Of a DNA stretch of 64,000 nt, positions 11,335-25,392 are shown piece after piece. The notes beneath the pieces are model-generated. The model ran no database searches. It saw nothing but the letters and a program-made list of their open reading frames with translations, and was not told where the DNA came from. Both the position numbers and the translations under genes were made by a program. This DNA comes from SAR86 cluster bacterium SAR86B (GTDB lineage: Bacteria; Pseudomonadota; Gammaproteobacteria; Magnimaribacterales; D2472), in contig CAJJCW010000001.1 in assembly GCA_905182885.1 (NCBI GenBank), forward strand, positions 627,256 to 691,255. The letters are read 5' to 3'. Position 1 is the stretch's first letter. Every line of letters begins with the position of its first letter.

Positions 11335-12383
11335 ATTGGGTAGATTTACATGATAGGTTGTTGCCTGCAAAGAATTGGATTGTCCAAAATCAACTTTTAG
11401 ATGGCTCGATACCATGGGATGAGAAGGGGAAATGCGACGCATGGGATCACTCTGAATGCCTAATTTCATTGGCAATCTATGAAGAATGGGATGCATTTGA
11501 AAAAGGCGTAGATTGGTTTTTTAGCAATCTTAATAGCAAGGGTCTGATTTATTCAGAATTTAATAATCAACAACCAACTCAATTAAACTATCAAAGTCAT
11601 CACGCTCCATATATTGCTCTGCCACTTCTTCAAAGATATTTGATTGATAAAAATCCAGATCATCTTAATAAATATTTACCTCAGCTAACTACTATCTTTA
11701 GCTCACTTCTAGACTTTATGGATACAGACGGGATGTATTATTGGTCTAAAGACGACAATGGCTATTCAGACAATTCATTAATAACTGCATCTATGTCTAT
11801 TGCAATTTCTGCTCAAGCTTACACTTCGATTATCGAAATTCTTGATCTTGTGAACGAAAACAGTAATTATGATAGTGACTTGAAATCTAAATCATTGAAA
11901 GATCTAAAGACACTATTAAATAGCTCTTTCTGGTCTAATTCAGAAATACCATGGGATAGGTTTGATAGAGATGGTGTCGATAGATCAAGGTTTTCAATGG
12001 ACTTCTTTTATCAGTCACTAGCAAGAGTCAATCTAGATAAAGATTTTTTTAAATCAAATTTAAAGAATTTTTATGAGCAAGATCTAGGAATAAAATGTGT
12101 TGCAGAGGAGCCTTGGATAACAATAGCTGAAACCTCAGAATGCATCATTGCCACTTATTTAAATTATGATAAATCTTTGGCTATCAAGATGTTTGAAGAT
12201 ATCCTAAAGTTTCAAAATCCTGATGGAATTTTTCCAACTGGATATCAATACAAACTAGATATTCTATGGCCAAATGAACAGTCTACATGGACAAATGCTG
12301 CTTTAATAATTGCTGCAAATGTTATCTACGGCACCAATGATAATATTTTTACTTTTTTAGCCAATAAGTCTGAGCGCAACTAG
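11331..12383 (+). CDS. Predicted (alpha/alpha)-barrel (prenyltransferase/squalene-oxidase-like or glycosidase-like fold) protein of unknown function
   Basis: ORF of 350 aa with repeats like WIVQNQLLDGSIPWDEKG.. and KFQNPDGIFPTGYQY; 4-nt overlap with the upstream methyltransferase. Confidence 0.6.
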   Translation: MNWVDLHDRLLPAKNWIVQNQLLDGSIPWDEKGKCDAWDHSECLISLAIYEEWDAFEKGVDWFFSNLNSKGLIYSEFNNQQPTQLNYQSHHAPYIALPLLQRYLIDKNPDHLNKYLPQLTTIFSSLLDFMDTDGMYYWSKDDNGYSDNSLITASMSIAISAQAYTSIIEILDLVNENSNYDSDLKSKSLKDLKTLLNSSFWSNSEIPWDRFDRDGVDRSRFSMDFFYQSLARVNLDKDFFKSNLKNFYEQDLGIKCVAEEPWITIAETSECIIATYLNYDKSLAIKMFEDILKFQNPDGIFPTGYQYKLDILWPNEQSTWTNAALIIAANVIYGTNDNIFTFLANKSERN

Positions 12384-12968
12384 ACTATTTACTCTTTCTA
12401 TAAGCTCAAAATTTTCTTTTAAAGCTTTTTCATAGATTTCTTTTGGCGCCTGTCCTCCATCAGCCTCAGTATCATATATATCATGTATAGCTAAAATGCC
12501 GCCTTTTCTTATTTTTCCTTTCCAGGATGCATAATCTAGCCTTGCAGATTCAAATGTATGACTACCATCTATAAAAACTAAATCTAAATTATCTTCTAAG
12601 TTTTTTGCAGCTGATGCTGAATCACCAACTAAAGCCTTAACAAAGTTATCTAATTCATGTTTTCTTATATTCTTGAGAAGAGTTGGCAGGGTATCAACCC
12701 TATTTTTTTTGTAATCAAATTCCTCTGGATCAAAATACTCTTGACCTAGCTGCTGTTCTTCCGAGCCTCTGTGATGATCTATAGTTACAAGATGTGTATT
12801 ATTTTCCTTACAAGCTTGCCCAATATAACAAGCTGATTTGCCACAATATGAGCCTATTTCTACTGCAACCCCATTAAGGCAATACTCTTTTGTAAGCCTG
12901 TATAAAAACAAACCCTCTTCATGGGCTAGAAATCCTTTTATGTTATTAAATTTATCCATCTTGAGCAT
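12357..12968 (-). CDS. Class I SAM methyltransferase (Methyltransf_24-like)
   Basis: GVAVEIGSYCGKSACYIG, LVFIDGSHTFESARLDYASWKGKIRKGGILAIHD. Confidence 0.8.
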   Translation of the reverse strand: MLKMDKFNNIKGFLAHEEGLFLYRLTKEYCLNGVAVEIGSYCGKSACYIGQACKENNTHLVTIDHHRGSEEQQLGQEYFDPEEFDYKKNRVDTLPTLLKNIRKHELDNFVKALVGDSASAAKNLEDNLDLVFIDGSHTFESARLDYASWKGKIRKGGILAIHDIYDTEADGGQAPKEIYEKALKENFELIERVNSLVALRLIG

Positions 12969-13833
12969 AAAAATCTTCCTTTCCTAGTGTTGATTTAAAT
13001 CTACGATGTTGCCAAAGATATTCCTCAGGATGAGATTTAATTTTATTTTCCATAAAGAGATTTAGATCGATTGAAAAATTAATTTCATTAGTTTGATCTA
13101 AGTGCATTTCTTGAATATCAAGAATATATTTTTCATCCTCAATAAATGTATTTATAAAATATGTTTTGCAATTAGTACTTTTTACGATTTTTAGAGGAGC
13201 TGAAATAGTTGCAGCCGGGATGCCAAAGAAATTTACAATATCAGATTGAGTCATTCCATAATCTTGATCGGTTGCATAAAGAACAGTCTTGCCTTTTTTG
13301 AGCCACCTTATAAATTTTAAAGGATTATTCCTATCGCAAACTCCTTGCATACTCATTAACCGTCCTGAGCCTTGAATGGAATCAAACGAATCAGAGTTAT
13401 GAACTCTCTCTACTCCATACATTTCAGCATTCATTGCAATTAAACGAGCATCCAGCTCAAGATGAAGTGAATGTTTAAAAAATAGCAAAACACCTTTCTT
13501 ATGTTTTTGCTCATCAAGGAGCATATCCAAACCTCTAATATCATAATCAATTGAGCTATTTATTCGTTTGTCAGACCAAAACCAAGAAACACCAGAATCG
13601 AAAAGAATTCTTCCAGAAAGTAATATATTTGATTTATGTATCTCCTCTCTTTGAGATTTGTCGACTGCAGGAAGGCATAGATCAATATTTTTCTTACTAA
13701 AGTTATTTCTCTTCATGGAGCTAAGATAAAGCAATCGCCCCAAAGCTTGACCTAAAATTAAGTGAACAGATCTAGGCAGAAGCATTATAAGCTTCCATAA
13801 AATAACAAGAAATTTTAATAAAACTCTATTCAT
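12952..13833 (-). CDS. Lipid A biosynthesis lauroyl/acyl-acyltransferase family (LpxL/HtrB-like)
   Basis: LLFFKHSLHLELDARL, YATDQDYG, FFGIPAATISAPL, EEYLWQHRRFKS typical of the LABLAT family. Confidence 0.85.
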   Translation of the reverse strand: MNRVLLKFLVILWKLIMLLPRSVHLILGQALGRLLYLSSMKRNNFSKKNIDLCLPAVDKSQREEIHKSNILLSGRILFDSGVSWFWSDKRINSSIDYDIRGLDMLLDEQKHKKGVLLFFKHSLHLELDARLIAMNAEMYGVERVHNSDSFDSIQGSGRLMSMQGVCDRNNPLKFIRWLKKGKTVLYATDQDYGMTQSDIVNFFGIPAATISAPLKIVKSTNCKTYFINTFIEDEKYILDIQEMHLDQTNEINFSIDLNLFMENKIKSHPEEYLWQHRRFKSTLGKEDFYAQDG

Positions 13834-13880
13834 TTGTTTATAAGTTGTATTATTACATTATTAATTTAGATCAATTGTAA

Positions 13881-15465
<1,585 letters not shown>

Positions 15466-15466
15466 A

Positions 15467-16408
15467 ATAAATACCTTAAAAAAGCCAATTGCTTTCCTGC
15501 TTGGAGCTACAGCTTCAGGGAAAACTGAACTTGCTATAAATATATCAAAACACACCTCGGTAGAGATAATTAGTGTTGATTCTGTGATGGTCTATAAAGG
15601 CTGCAATGTCGGGTCAGCCAAGCCTTCTACAGAAATATTAAAACATCACCCTCACCATCTAATTGACTGTATAGAGCCAACTAGCGTCTTCACTGTTTCA
15701 GATTTTGTAAACAAATCTCTAGAATTAATTGATGAAATACATGCAAAAAATAAACTGCCTCTTTTCGTTGGTGGATCAATGATGTACTTTAAATCACTGC
15801 TTGATGGATTAGATGACTTACCGCAAAGAAATGATCCTTATCGATCTGAGTTGAAAGACATTAAAGATGACAAGGGTATTGAATATTTATATTCTCTTTT
15901 AGAAAGAGTAGACCCTGAATATGCTAAAAAAATTAATTCTTTAGATGAGCAGAGAATTGTAAGAGCTCTTGAGGTAAAACATCTATCTGGAAAGCCCTAT
16001 AGCTCATTCATTAAATTAAATACAAAAAAATCCCTTAAAGATAAATATGATGTTCATCAATTTGCAATCTATGAAGATGATCGAGCCTTGCTTCATAAGA
16101 GGATAGAAGAACGTCTTCACACTATTATTAATAGTGGGTTGATCGATGAAGTGCGCAGTTTATTGGCTAAATATAGTGTTGCCGAAGATCACCCAATTAG
16201 AAAATCAGTTAATTACAAACAAGCAATAGCATTCATAAATCAAGAATATGATTTTGAAACATTCTCTAACAAAGCTCTATTTGCAACAAGGCAACTAGCA
16301 AAAAGACAGATTACCTGGATGAGGTCTTGGCAAGAAATTGGCTTATATAATATCGATTCGAGTCAAAAAATTGAAGAACATATAAAAAAACTAGGAACTT
16401 CTCTTTAA
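15467..16408 (+). CDS. miaA: tRNA dimethylallyltransferase (start codon unclear; 5' end approximate)
   Basis: In-frame upstream of the listed ORF: PIAFLLGATASGKTELAINISKHTSVEIISVDSVMVYKGCNVGSAKPS; VGGSMMYFKSLLDGL, RQLAKRQITWMR. Confidence 0.92.
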   Translation: MNTLKKPIAFLLGATASGKTELAINISKHTSVEIISVDSVMVYKGCNVGSAKPSTEILKHHPHHLIDCIEPTSVFTVSDFVNKSLELIDEIHAKNKLPLFVGGSMMYFKSLLDGLDDLPQRNDPYRSELKDIKDDKGIEYLYSLLERVDPEYAKKINSLDEQRIVRALEVKHLSGKPYSSFIKLNTKKSLKDKYDVHQFAIYEDDRALLHKRIEERLHTIINSGLIDEVRSLLAKYSVAEDHPIRKSVNYKQAIAFINQEYDFETFSNKALFATRQLAKRQITWMRSWQEIGLYNIDSSQKIEEHIKKLGTSL

Positions 16409-16468
16409 TTATAAAGATTAGTCCATAGATAGAGTTTATAATAAAAGAAATTACGAGGTAATATTATT

Positions 16469-17540
16469 GTGAATTGGAATAATCAAGACAAAGACCCTTG
16501 GGGCGGTAAAAACGATGCCCCTGACTTCGACGATCTTATAAAAAAATTCTCTGCAGTTCTTGGAGGAAAGAAATCACCATCTGGTAGTGATGGCTCTGGG
16601 TCAGGTGGCTTTAAGATCCCAACTACTAGAATGTTTCTATATGGATTTTTTGCATTCTTAATTTTTTATGCATCTCAATCTATCTATCAGCTTGATGCAT
16701 CAGAAAGAGCAGTTATTTTAAGGCTTGGTAAATTCCACGAGGAACAACAAGAGGGTCTTAATTTCAGACTTGCTGGGATTGATGAGAGGTATATAGAAAA
16801 CGTTTCACTGACTAGAAGATATACTCAGACAAATAGCATGCTTACTAAAGATGAAAATATAGTAGATGTTACTGTTTCAGCTCAATATAGAATTGCTAAT
16901 CTTAAAGATTTTGTTCTTAATGTTAAAGATCCTGAAGCTAGCTTAAGAAATGCTATTGAAAGTGCTCTTAGACATGTCGTGGGTGATAATACTCTAGACT
17001 CTGTTTTAACTGTTGGTAGAGAAAATATAGCTCAAGAAGTTCAAGCAAGACTTCAAGCAATCCTAGATTCATACGGAACAGGTTTGCTAGTTCAGCAAGT
17101 TAACATTGAAAAAACTGATCCGCCTACTGCTGTAAAGAATTCTTTTGATGATGTGGTTGCGGCTAGAGAGGATAAAGAAAAATTACAAAATGAAGCAGAG
17201 CGTTATGCATTAACAATTGTTCCTGAAGCCAGAGGTCAAGCTCAAGCAAGAATAAGAAATGCAGAGGGTTACAAGTTAGAAGTTGTTGCCAATGCTGAGG
17301 GTGAGGTTGGAAGATTTACTCAATTATTGCAAGAGTATGAGAAGGCACCTAAAGTTACTAGAGATAGAATGTATATAGACGCAATGCAATCTGTTTTATC
17401 AAGAACTACCAAAATAATGATCGATATTGATAGTGGAAATAACTTAATGGTGTTGCCTTTAGATCAGATGATGGGAAAAGGAAATGAGATTGATATAAAT
17501 AGATATAAATCTAACGGTTTGCGTATAAAAGGAGATTCAG

Positions 17541-17548
<8 letters not shown>
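16469..17548 (+). CDS. hflK: HflK, FtsH modulator (SPFH family)
   Basis: NQDKDPWGGKND N-terminus, single TM, SPFH domain; followed by hflC. Confidence 0.93.
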
Positions 17549-19639
<2,091 letters not shown>

Positions 19640-19641
19640 GG

Positions 19642-20058
19642 TTATTTTTTAGACTTTAAGAATTTATCTAGATTAGCGTTTATAAATTTATATGATTCTG
19701 GATTTGAGAATTTCTTAGAAAGCCTTAAAGCCTCATCTATAACAATAGGTTTATCAAGCTGGCCGTACATCATTTCATTAAGTGCAAAATATAGGATAGA
19801 TTTATCCATAAGATCTAGATTAGTATCTTTTACATCAAGGTCAATCAATACTTTATGAATTTCTTCTTTATTTTTTTGTATTGATTTAAGGTCTGAGGTA
19901 AATGAATAAAAATCTACCCTTTTAGTTTTATGTTCATCCTTGAATTGCTCAACAATGTCAGTCACGTCTTCCTCTTCATTAAAAAATAATTGGAATATGG
20001 CTTGAACAAGATATTCCCTTGTTCTTACTTCAACTTTAAAATTAGATAGATTTTTCAT
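19642..20058 (-). CDS. nusB: Transcription antitermination factor NusB
   Basis: R.YLVQAIFQLFF; PIVIDEALRLSKKFSNPESYKFINANLDKF; downstream of ribH. Confidence 0.88.
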   Translation of the reverse strand: MKNLSNFKVEVRTREYLVQAIFQLFFNEEEDVTDIVEQFKDEHKTKRVDFYSFTSDLKSIQKNKEEIHKVLIDLDVKDTNLDLMDKSILYFALNEMMYGQLDKPIVIDEALRLSKKFSNPESYKFINANLDKFLKSKK

Positions 20059-20458
20059 TTATAAGTGATATTAATGCTTTTGCATTATTTTCCGTGTTAG
20101 CAGTCAGTCTTTTTAGCAACTGATCTTTATTTTCCACACATATTACATTGTTTATCACAGAGATATTGGAAAAATCTAATGCAAGATTTCCAATAGACCT
20201 AAAAGCTTCGTTTGTGACTAATTCATAATGAGTTGTTTCGCCCCTGACAACAATACCTAGAAATAAAACACCTACATATGAATTTTTTTCTTTCAAGATT
20301 TTATATTTAGCTAGACCTGATAATTCTATTGCCCCTGGGGCGCAAACAAGATCAATTTCATATTCAGGAGTAAGTATATTCATAGCAGAATCAATCATAG
20401 TTTTTATATATTCTTCGTACCATGACGTATGAACTAGTAATATCTTATTCATTAACAA
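20042..20458 (-). CDS. ribH: 6,7-dimethyl-8-ribityllumazine synthase
   Basis: PGAIELSGLAKY, FLGIVVRGETTHYE, NNVICVENKDQ. Confidence 0.93.
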   Translation of the reverse strand: MLMNKILLVHTSWYEEYIKTMIDSAMNILTPEYEIDLVCAPGAIELSGLAKYKILKEKNSYVGVLFLGIVVRGETTHYELVTNEAFRSIGNLALDFSNISVINNVICVENKDQLLKRLTANTENNAKALISLINEKSI

Positions 20459-21524
20459 ATCCAGTAATTTCTATATTGAATCCAGATACAGCATTATATT
20501 TTGTTGGAGTTCCTAGAACTGTTATTTCTTTAAGATCCAGTGCTCTTAGAATTTGCGAACCAACTCCAATAACTCTTCTATTTGTTTTAGGTTCGACTTC
20601 TTTCTCTTCTAGGATATTAAGCCAATAGCTTTTTGCATCTCTGTGGTTGATCAGTACGAAAAGTCCAGCTTCTTCTTGAGATATCCTTTCAATCGATTTT
20701 CTAATTGACCAGTTTTTACCAAGCTCTTCTATTCCGAGAGTATCCTGGAGTATGCTTTGGGTTTGAACTCGGACAAGAGGCGATTTAACTTTAGATAAAT
20801 CCCCTTTACTTAAAGAATAATGATATTCATCGTTAATGGTGTCTCTCCAAACAATTAGATTGAAGTCGCCAAATTCATTCGATATATTTCTGTTGTGCAC
20901 AGACTCAACTGTTGAGTCAGATGAAAGTCTATAGTCAATTAAATCTGCAATTGTCCCAACTTTTATTCCGTGCTCTTCACCAAATTTAATAAGGTCATCT
21001 CTTCTTGCCATAGTGCCATCTTCATTCATAATTTCACATATTACGCCTGCAGATTGAAGCCCTGCGAGCTTAGCAAGGTCACAGGCAGCTTCTGTATGTC
21101 CTGCTCTGCTTAAAACCCCACCATCCATAGCTTTCAATGGAAAGATATGCCCTGGCTGGACGATATCAGATGCCACTGATTTATTACTTACTGCTGTTTT
21201 TATAGTATGGGCTCTATCAGCTGCAGATATTCCTGTTGTAATACCTTCAGCAGCTTCAATAGAGACTGTAAAGGCTGTTCTATTGGCAGCTTTATTATTA
21301 TTTGTCATCATTTGAAGATCATACTTTCTGCATAAATTAACGCTCATTGGAAGGCAGATTAATCCTTTTCCTTTTGAGGCCATAAAGTTAACTATCTCCG
21401 GAGTAATGAGATCAGCAGCACATACCAGATCACCTTCATTCTCTCTAGATTCATCATCAAGAATGATTACCATCTTTCCATTTTTTACATCTTCTATGAT
21501 GTCTTTAATATTGTCTTTTAACAT
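20445..21524 (-). CDS. ribB: 3,4-dihydroxy-2-butanone-4-phosphate synthase with degenerate GTP cyclohydrolase II-like domain (RibBA/RibBX type)
   Basis: [35 protein letters not shown]; the C-terminal half lacks the GCHII zinc-site Cys motif. Confidence 0.93.
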   Translation of the reverse strand: MLKDNIKDIIEDVKNGKMVIILDDESRENEGDLVCAADLITPEIVNFMASKGKGLICLPMSVNLCRKYDLQMMTNNNKAANRTAFTVSIEAAEGITTGISAADRAHTIKTAVSNKSVASDIVQPGHIFPLKAMDGGVLSRAGHTEAACDLAKLAGLQSAGVICEIMNEDGTMARRDDLIKFGEEHGIKVGTIADLIDYRLSSDSTVESVHNRNISNEFGDFNLIVWRDTINDEYHYSLSKGDLSKVKSPLVRVQTQSILQDTLGIEELGKNWSIRKSIERISQEEAGLFVLINHRDAKSYWLNILEEKEVEPKTNRRVIGVGSQILRALDLKEITVLGTPTKYNAVSGFNIEITGFVNE

Positions 21525-22522
21525 TTTTTGTATATTTTTTTTACATCCGATTCAATTTTATAAGAGGATTCTAATTTAAAACCCAGATTTTCAACAGCTT
21601 TATCTTCTTCAAACCAGCTAACCCCATTTGGACCAAGGTTATCTGGGGATTCGTAAATTATTAACTCATCAACGAGCCCTGATAGTAAAAAAGAATTAGC
21701 CAATTTTGGTCCTGCTTCAACTAATATTGAATTGATATCTAAATGTTTTAGATCTTCAATAATGACATGAATATTTCTTTCTCTTATAGTCATAACTTCA
21801 GCATCTTTAAAGAAATTATTATTCAAGCCTTCTTTACTAGTTAATAGAATTTTTTTTGGCTGATTTACTGGAAAGCCTACTCTTGCATTCATTAGTGGAT
21901 TATCGTTTAGAACTGTATTTCCTCCAGTCATAATTGCATCATGCAAGGCTCTAACCAATTGGACATCTTGCCTTGACTCCTCACATGTAATCCAAGTTCT
22001 ACTGCCATCTTGATTATGGGACTTACCATCTTTGGAGCTAGCTATTTTTAATGTAATAAATGGTTTTTTGTTTTGATGTTTATAAAAGAAGAATTTATTT
22101 TGCTCTTGGATTGCCTCTTCACAAAAACCAACATCAACATCAATACCATTTTTAATAAGCCTCTCTATACCTTTTCCAGATACCAAGGGGTTGGGATCCA
22201 TACAGCCAACGATAACCTTCTTGATGCCTGATTTAATGATTGCTTCTGTGCATGCACCTGTCTTTCCTTCATGGTTGCAAGGCTCTAATGTACAAATTAA
22301 AGTTAAATCCTTGGATGAATCAAATATTGAGCCCATTTTGAGCTTTGCATTTTTAATAGCATTTACTTCTGCATGATCTGAACCAAACTCCTCATGGACT
22401 CCCTCTGAAATTATAAGATCATTTTTTAAAATTAAACATCCGACAACTGGATTGGGTTTGGTCTTATATTTATATGGATCAGCAAGAGATATGGCTCTCT
22501 GCATTAATTCTTCGACGTTCAT
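21518..22522 (-). CDS. ribD: Riboflavin biosynthesis bifunctional deaminase/reductase
   Basis: MQRAISLAD.., [41 protein letters not shown]. Confidence 0.93.
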   Translation of the reverse strand: MNVEELMQRAISLADPYKYKTKPNPVVGCLILKNDLIISEGVHEEFGSDHAEVNAIKNAKLKMGSIFDSSKDLTLICTLEPCNHEGKTGACTEAIIKSGIKKVIVGCMDPNPLVSGKGIERLIKNGIDVDVGFCEEAIQEQNKFFFYKHQNKKPFITLKIASSKDGKSHNQDGSRTWITCEESRQDVQLVRALHDAIMTGGNTVLNDNPLMNARVGFPVNQPKKILLTSKEGLNNNFFKDAEVMTIRERNIHVIIEDLKHLDINSILVEAGPKLANSFLLSGLVDELIIYESPDNLGPNGVSWFEEDKAVENLGFKLESSYKIESDVKKIYKKC

Positions 22523-22998
22523 TTTTTTGATTTTTTAGTAGACGGCTTTTCTTTATTTAGTGAATTAATTTCAGCTGAAAAATCTTTTATATCTTGAAAA
22601 TCTCTATAAACAGAAGCAAATCTTACATAAGCAACTGAATCTACAGTTCTAAGGGCATCCATCATTATTTCGCCAACTTCAATAGATTTGATCTCACGAA
22701 CGCCGCTTGTTCTAATTTGATTTAATATTTTGCCAAAGAGAGTATCAATCTCTTCAGATGACAGAGGTCTCTTTTCAAGAGCCCTTAGCATGCCTCTTTT
22801 AAGTTTTGAGCCATTAAATGGTTGTCTTTCACCATTATTCTTAATAACTCTAGGCAGAGCTAGATCAGCAGTTTCGAAGGTGGTGAACCTAGATTGGCAA
22901 ATTTCACAAGATCTTCTTCTTTTAGTTTGCGAGCCATCAGCAACAAGCCTAGAGTCAATGACTTTAGTATCTTCAGCTTGACAGAATGGACAGTACAT
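22519..22998 (-). CDS. nrdR: Transcriptional repressor NrdR
   Basis: MYCPFCQAEDTKVIDSR..RRRSCEICQSRFTTFE zinc ribbon plus ATP-cone. Confidence 0.96.
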   Translation of the reverse strand: MYCPFCQAEDTKVIDSRLVADGSQTKRRRSCEICQSRFTTFETADLALPRVIKNNGERQPFNGSKLKRGMLRALEKRPLSSEEIDTLFGKILNQIRTSGVREIKSIEVGEIMMDALRTVDSVAYVRFASVYRDFQDIKDFSAEINSLNKEKPSTKKSKK

Positions 22999-24300
22999 CT
23001 ACAAATTATAGACCGGATACTGATCAGTTAGCTTAATAACATTTTTTTTAATTTCTGCCATTTTTGACTCATCATCAATATTATCAATTACATCACATAT
23101 CCAGTTACTAAGAAGCTCAATCTCTTTTTCTTTAAACCCTCTAGTTGTGACTGCTGGAGTTCCAAGCCTTACCCCTGATGTAACAAAAGGTGATTGTGGA
23201 TCATTTGGAACAGCATTTTTATTTACTGTTATATTTACATCACCAAGAGCTTTTTCCAAAGCCTTGCCAGTAATATCTTTATTTCTAAGATCAACTAAAA
23301 TAATATGGTTTTCAGTTCCGCTGGTGACAACATCAATACCTCTTGAGAGTATTGTTTTGCACATGACTTTTGCATTCTTCATAACCTGATCAATATATAT
23401 TTTAAATTCAGGCTCAAGAGCTTCCTTAAAGCATACTGCTTTTGCAGCAATTACATGCATCAAAGGACCTCCCTGTGACCCAGGGAATACAGCCGAGTTT
23501 AATTTCTTCTCTAAAACTTCATTTTTTCTTGCAAGAATGATTCCTGATCTAGGGCCTCTTAATGTTTTATGAGTAGTAGAAGTTACAACATCGGCGAAAG
23601 GTATTGGTGATGGGTATAATCCTGCAGCAACTAATCCAGAAACATGAGCCATATCAACAAGAAAATAAGCACCAACTTCATCAGCAATTACTCTAAATTT
23701 TTCCCAATCTATTATCCCTGAATATGCTGAAAATCCAGCTATTATTAACTTAGGTTTGTGTTCTAGGGCTAATTCTCTGACTTGGTCATAATTAATTTCA
23801 TGAGTTTCTGGATGAAGGCCATATTGGATGCCATTGTAATTTTTGCCTGAAAAATTAACTTTAGCTCCATGTGTTAAATGTCCACCATGGTCTAAACTCA
23901 TTCCAAGAATAGTATCGTTTGGCTCAAGCAGAGCCAAGAATGCAGCTGCATTTGCTGATGAACCAGAATGAGGCTGAACATTTGCATAATCTGCTTTAAA
24001 TAGCTCTTTTGCTCTTGATATTGCTAGCTCTTCTGCGATATCCACATACTCACAACCACCATAATATCTTTTAGAGGGGTAACCTTCGGCGTACTTATTA
24101 GTTAGAAGGGAGCCCTGGGCTTCTAATATTCTAGTACTAGCATAGTTTTCAGATGCAATAAGTTCAATATGATCTTCTTGTCGAATTGCTTCTTTTTCAA
24201 ATGAATCCCATAGCTCAGGGTCATAACTCTTGATTGAATCAGTGTTGCTAAAAATAGAATCACTTTTAGAAGTTTTTTTCAGTTTAAATATAGATTTCAT
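22999..24300 (-). CDS. glyA: Serine hydroxymethyltransferase (possible N-terminal over-extension)
   Basis: [43 protein letters not shown]. Confidence 0.97.
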   Translation of the reverse strand: MKSIFKLKKTSKSDSIFSNTDSIKSYDPELWDSFEKEAIRQEDHIELIASENYASTRILEAQGSLLTNKYAEGYPSKRYYGGCEYVDIAEELAISRAKELFKADYANVQPHSGSSANAAAFLALLEPNDTILGMSLDHGGHLTHGAKVNFSGKNYNGIQYGLHPETHEINYDQVRELALEHKPKLIIAGFSAYSGIIDWEKFRVIADEVGAYFLVDMAHVSGLVAAGLYPSPIPFADVVTSTTHKTLRGPRSGIILARKNEVLEKKLNSAVFPGSQGGPLMHVIAAKAVCFKEALEPEFKIYIDQVMKNAKVMCKTILSRGIDVVTSGTENHIILVDLRNKDITGKALEKALGDVNITVNKNAVPNDPQSPFVTSGVRLGTPAVTTRGFKEKEIELLSNWICDVIDNIDDESKMAEIKKNVIKLTDQYPVYNL

Positions 24301-24369
24301 TAAATATTAGTCCTTGCGCTAAGAGCAAATGCAGTCGAATTTTTAAGAGGAATGGATATTTTAAATCAT

Positions 24370-25023
24370 CTAAGGCTTTTTGTGGATAAAAGGTTTAATT
24401 CTTTTTGGGTAACAGGTTGAACAGATATCACATTTCAGACCATAACAAGCCTTGGCTTGGCAAAATTCTCTTCCCCAAAAGATAATCTGAAGGTGGAGCT
24501 TATTCCATGATGACTCTGGAAATAATTTCTTTAAATCAGCTTCCGTTTTTTTTACGTTTTTCCCGTCAGTTAAACCCCATCTCTGAGCTAGTCTATGAAT
24601 ATGGGTATCAACTGCAAAAGCCGGTATGCCAAAACCCTGACTCATAACAACAGAAGCTGTCTTATGGCCAACTCCAGGCAGCCTCTCTAAATCTAAGAAG
24701 TTGCAAGGAACCACTTGATCATATTTATCTGTAAGGATAATAGATAATTCTTTAATTGCTTTTGATTTTTTTGGCCCCAATCCGCATGGCTTAATAATTT
24801 TATAAATTATGTCTTCTGATACCTTGCTCATGCCAAAGGGAGTTGATGCAAGCTTGAATAACTCAGGAGTGACTTGATTAACTCTCTCATCAGTACATTG
24901 TGCTGAAAGCAATACAGCAACAAGAAGAGTGAAGTTGCTTGAATGGTCTAGTGGTATTGGTGTACTGGGATATACCCTATTTAGTGTCTCAGATACAAAT
25001 AAAGCTCTTTCAGATTTCTTCAT
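24370..25023 (-). CDS. nth: Endonuclease III
   Basis: LLSAQCTDERVNQVTPELF, LPGVGHKTASVV, VDTHIHRLAQRWGL, C-terminal Cys cluster. Confidence 0.95.
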   Translation of the reverse strand: MKKSERALFVSETLNRVYPSTPIPLDHSSNFTLLVAVLLSAQCTDERVNQVTPELFKLASTPFGMSKVSEDIIYKIIKPCGLGPKKSKAIKELSIILTDKYDQVVPCNFLDLERLPGVGHKTASVVMSQGFGIPAFAVDTHIHRLAQRWGLTDGKNVKKTEADLKKLFPESSWNKLHLQIIFWGREFCQAKACYGLKCDICSTCYPKRIKPFIHKKP

Positions 25024-25055
25024 GGGTTCAAATGTAGCATAATATTTAAATATAA

Positions 25056-25343
25056 ATGAATACTAATAAACTACAAAAATATATATTGAAAATTAAAGAA
25101 AGTTTTCTTGAAGAATCTGACGAAAATAAAAAAATGTTAGATATATATTTCAAATATATAGAAGGAGATGCTTCTGAGTTAGATATTGAATATGCAAATA
25201 ACCAGCTGACACAGATACTCAAAAGTTTGGGATTAGGAGTTCTTGTAGCTCTTCCTTTTAGTCCAATAACTATTCCCTATCTGATTAAAAAAGCTGAAGA
25301 GCTTGGCATAGATATAATTCCTAATTGGTATAAGAGGCTTTAA
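25056..25343 (+). CDS. Short protein with LETM1-like segment
   Basis: ILKSLGLGVLVALPFSPITIPYLIKKAEELGIDIIPNWYKRL resembles the LETM1 domain core. Confidence 0.6.
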   Translation: MNTNKLQKYILKIKESFLEESDENKKMLDIYFKYIEGDASELDIEYANNQLTQILKSLGLGVLVALPFSPITIPYLIKKAEELGIDIIPNWYKRL

Positions 25344-25392
25344 GTCATTTGTAAGATCGAATAGAATAACTAACGTAAATTTTTTTAAAGGA

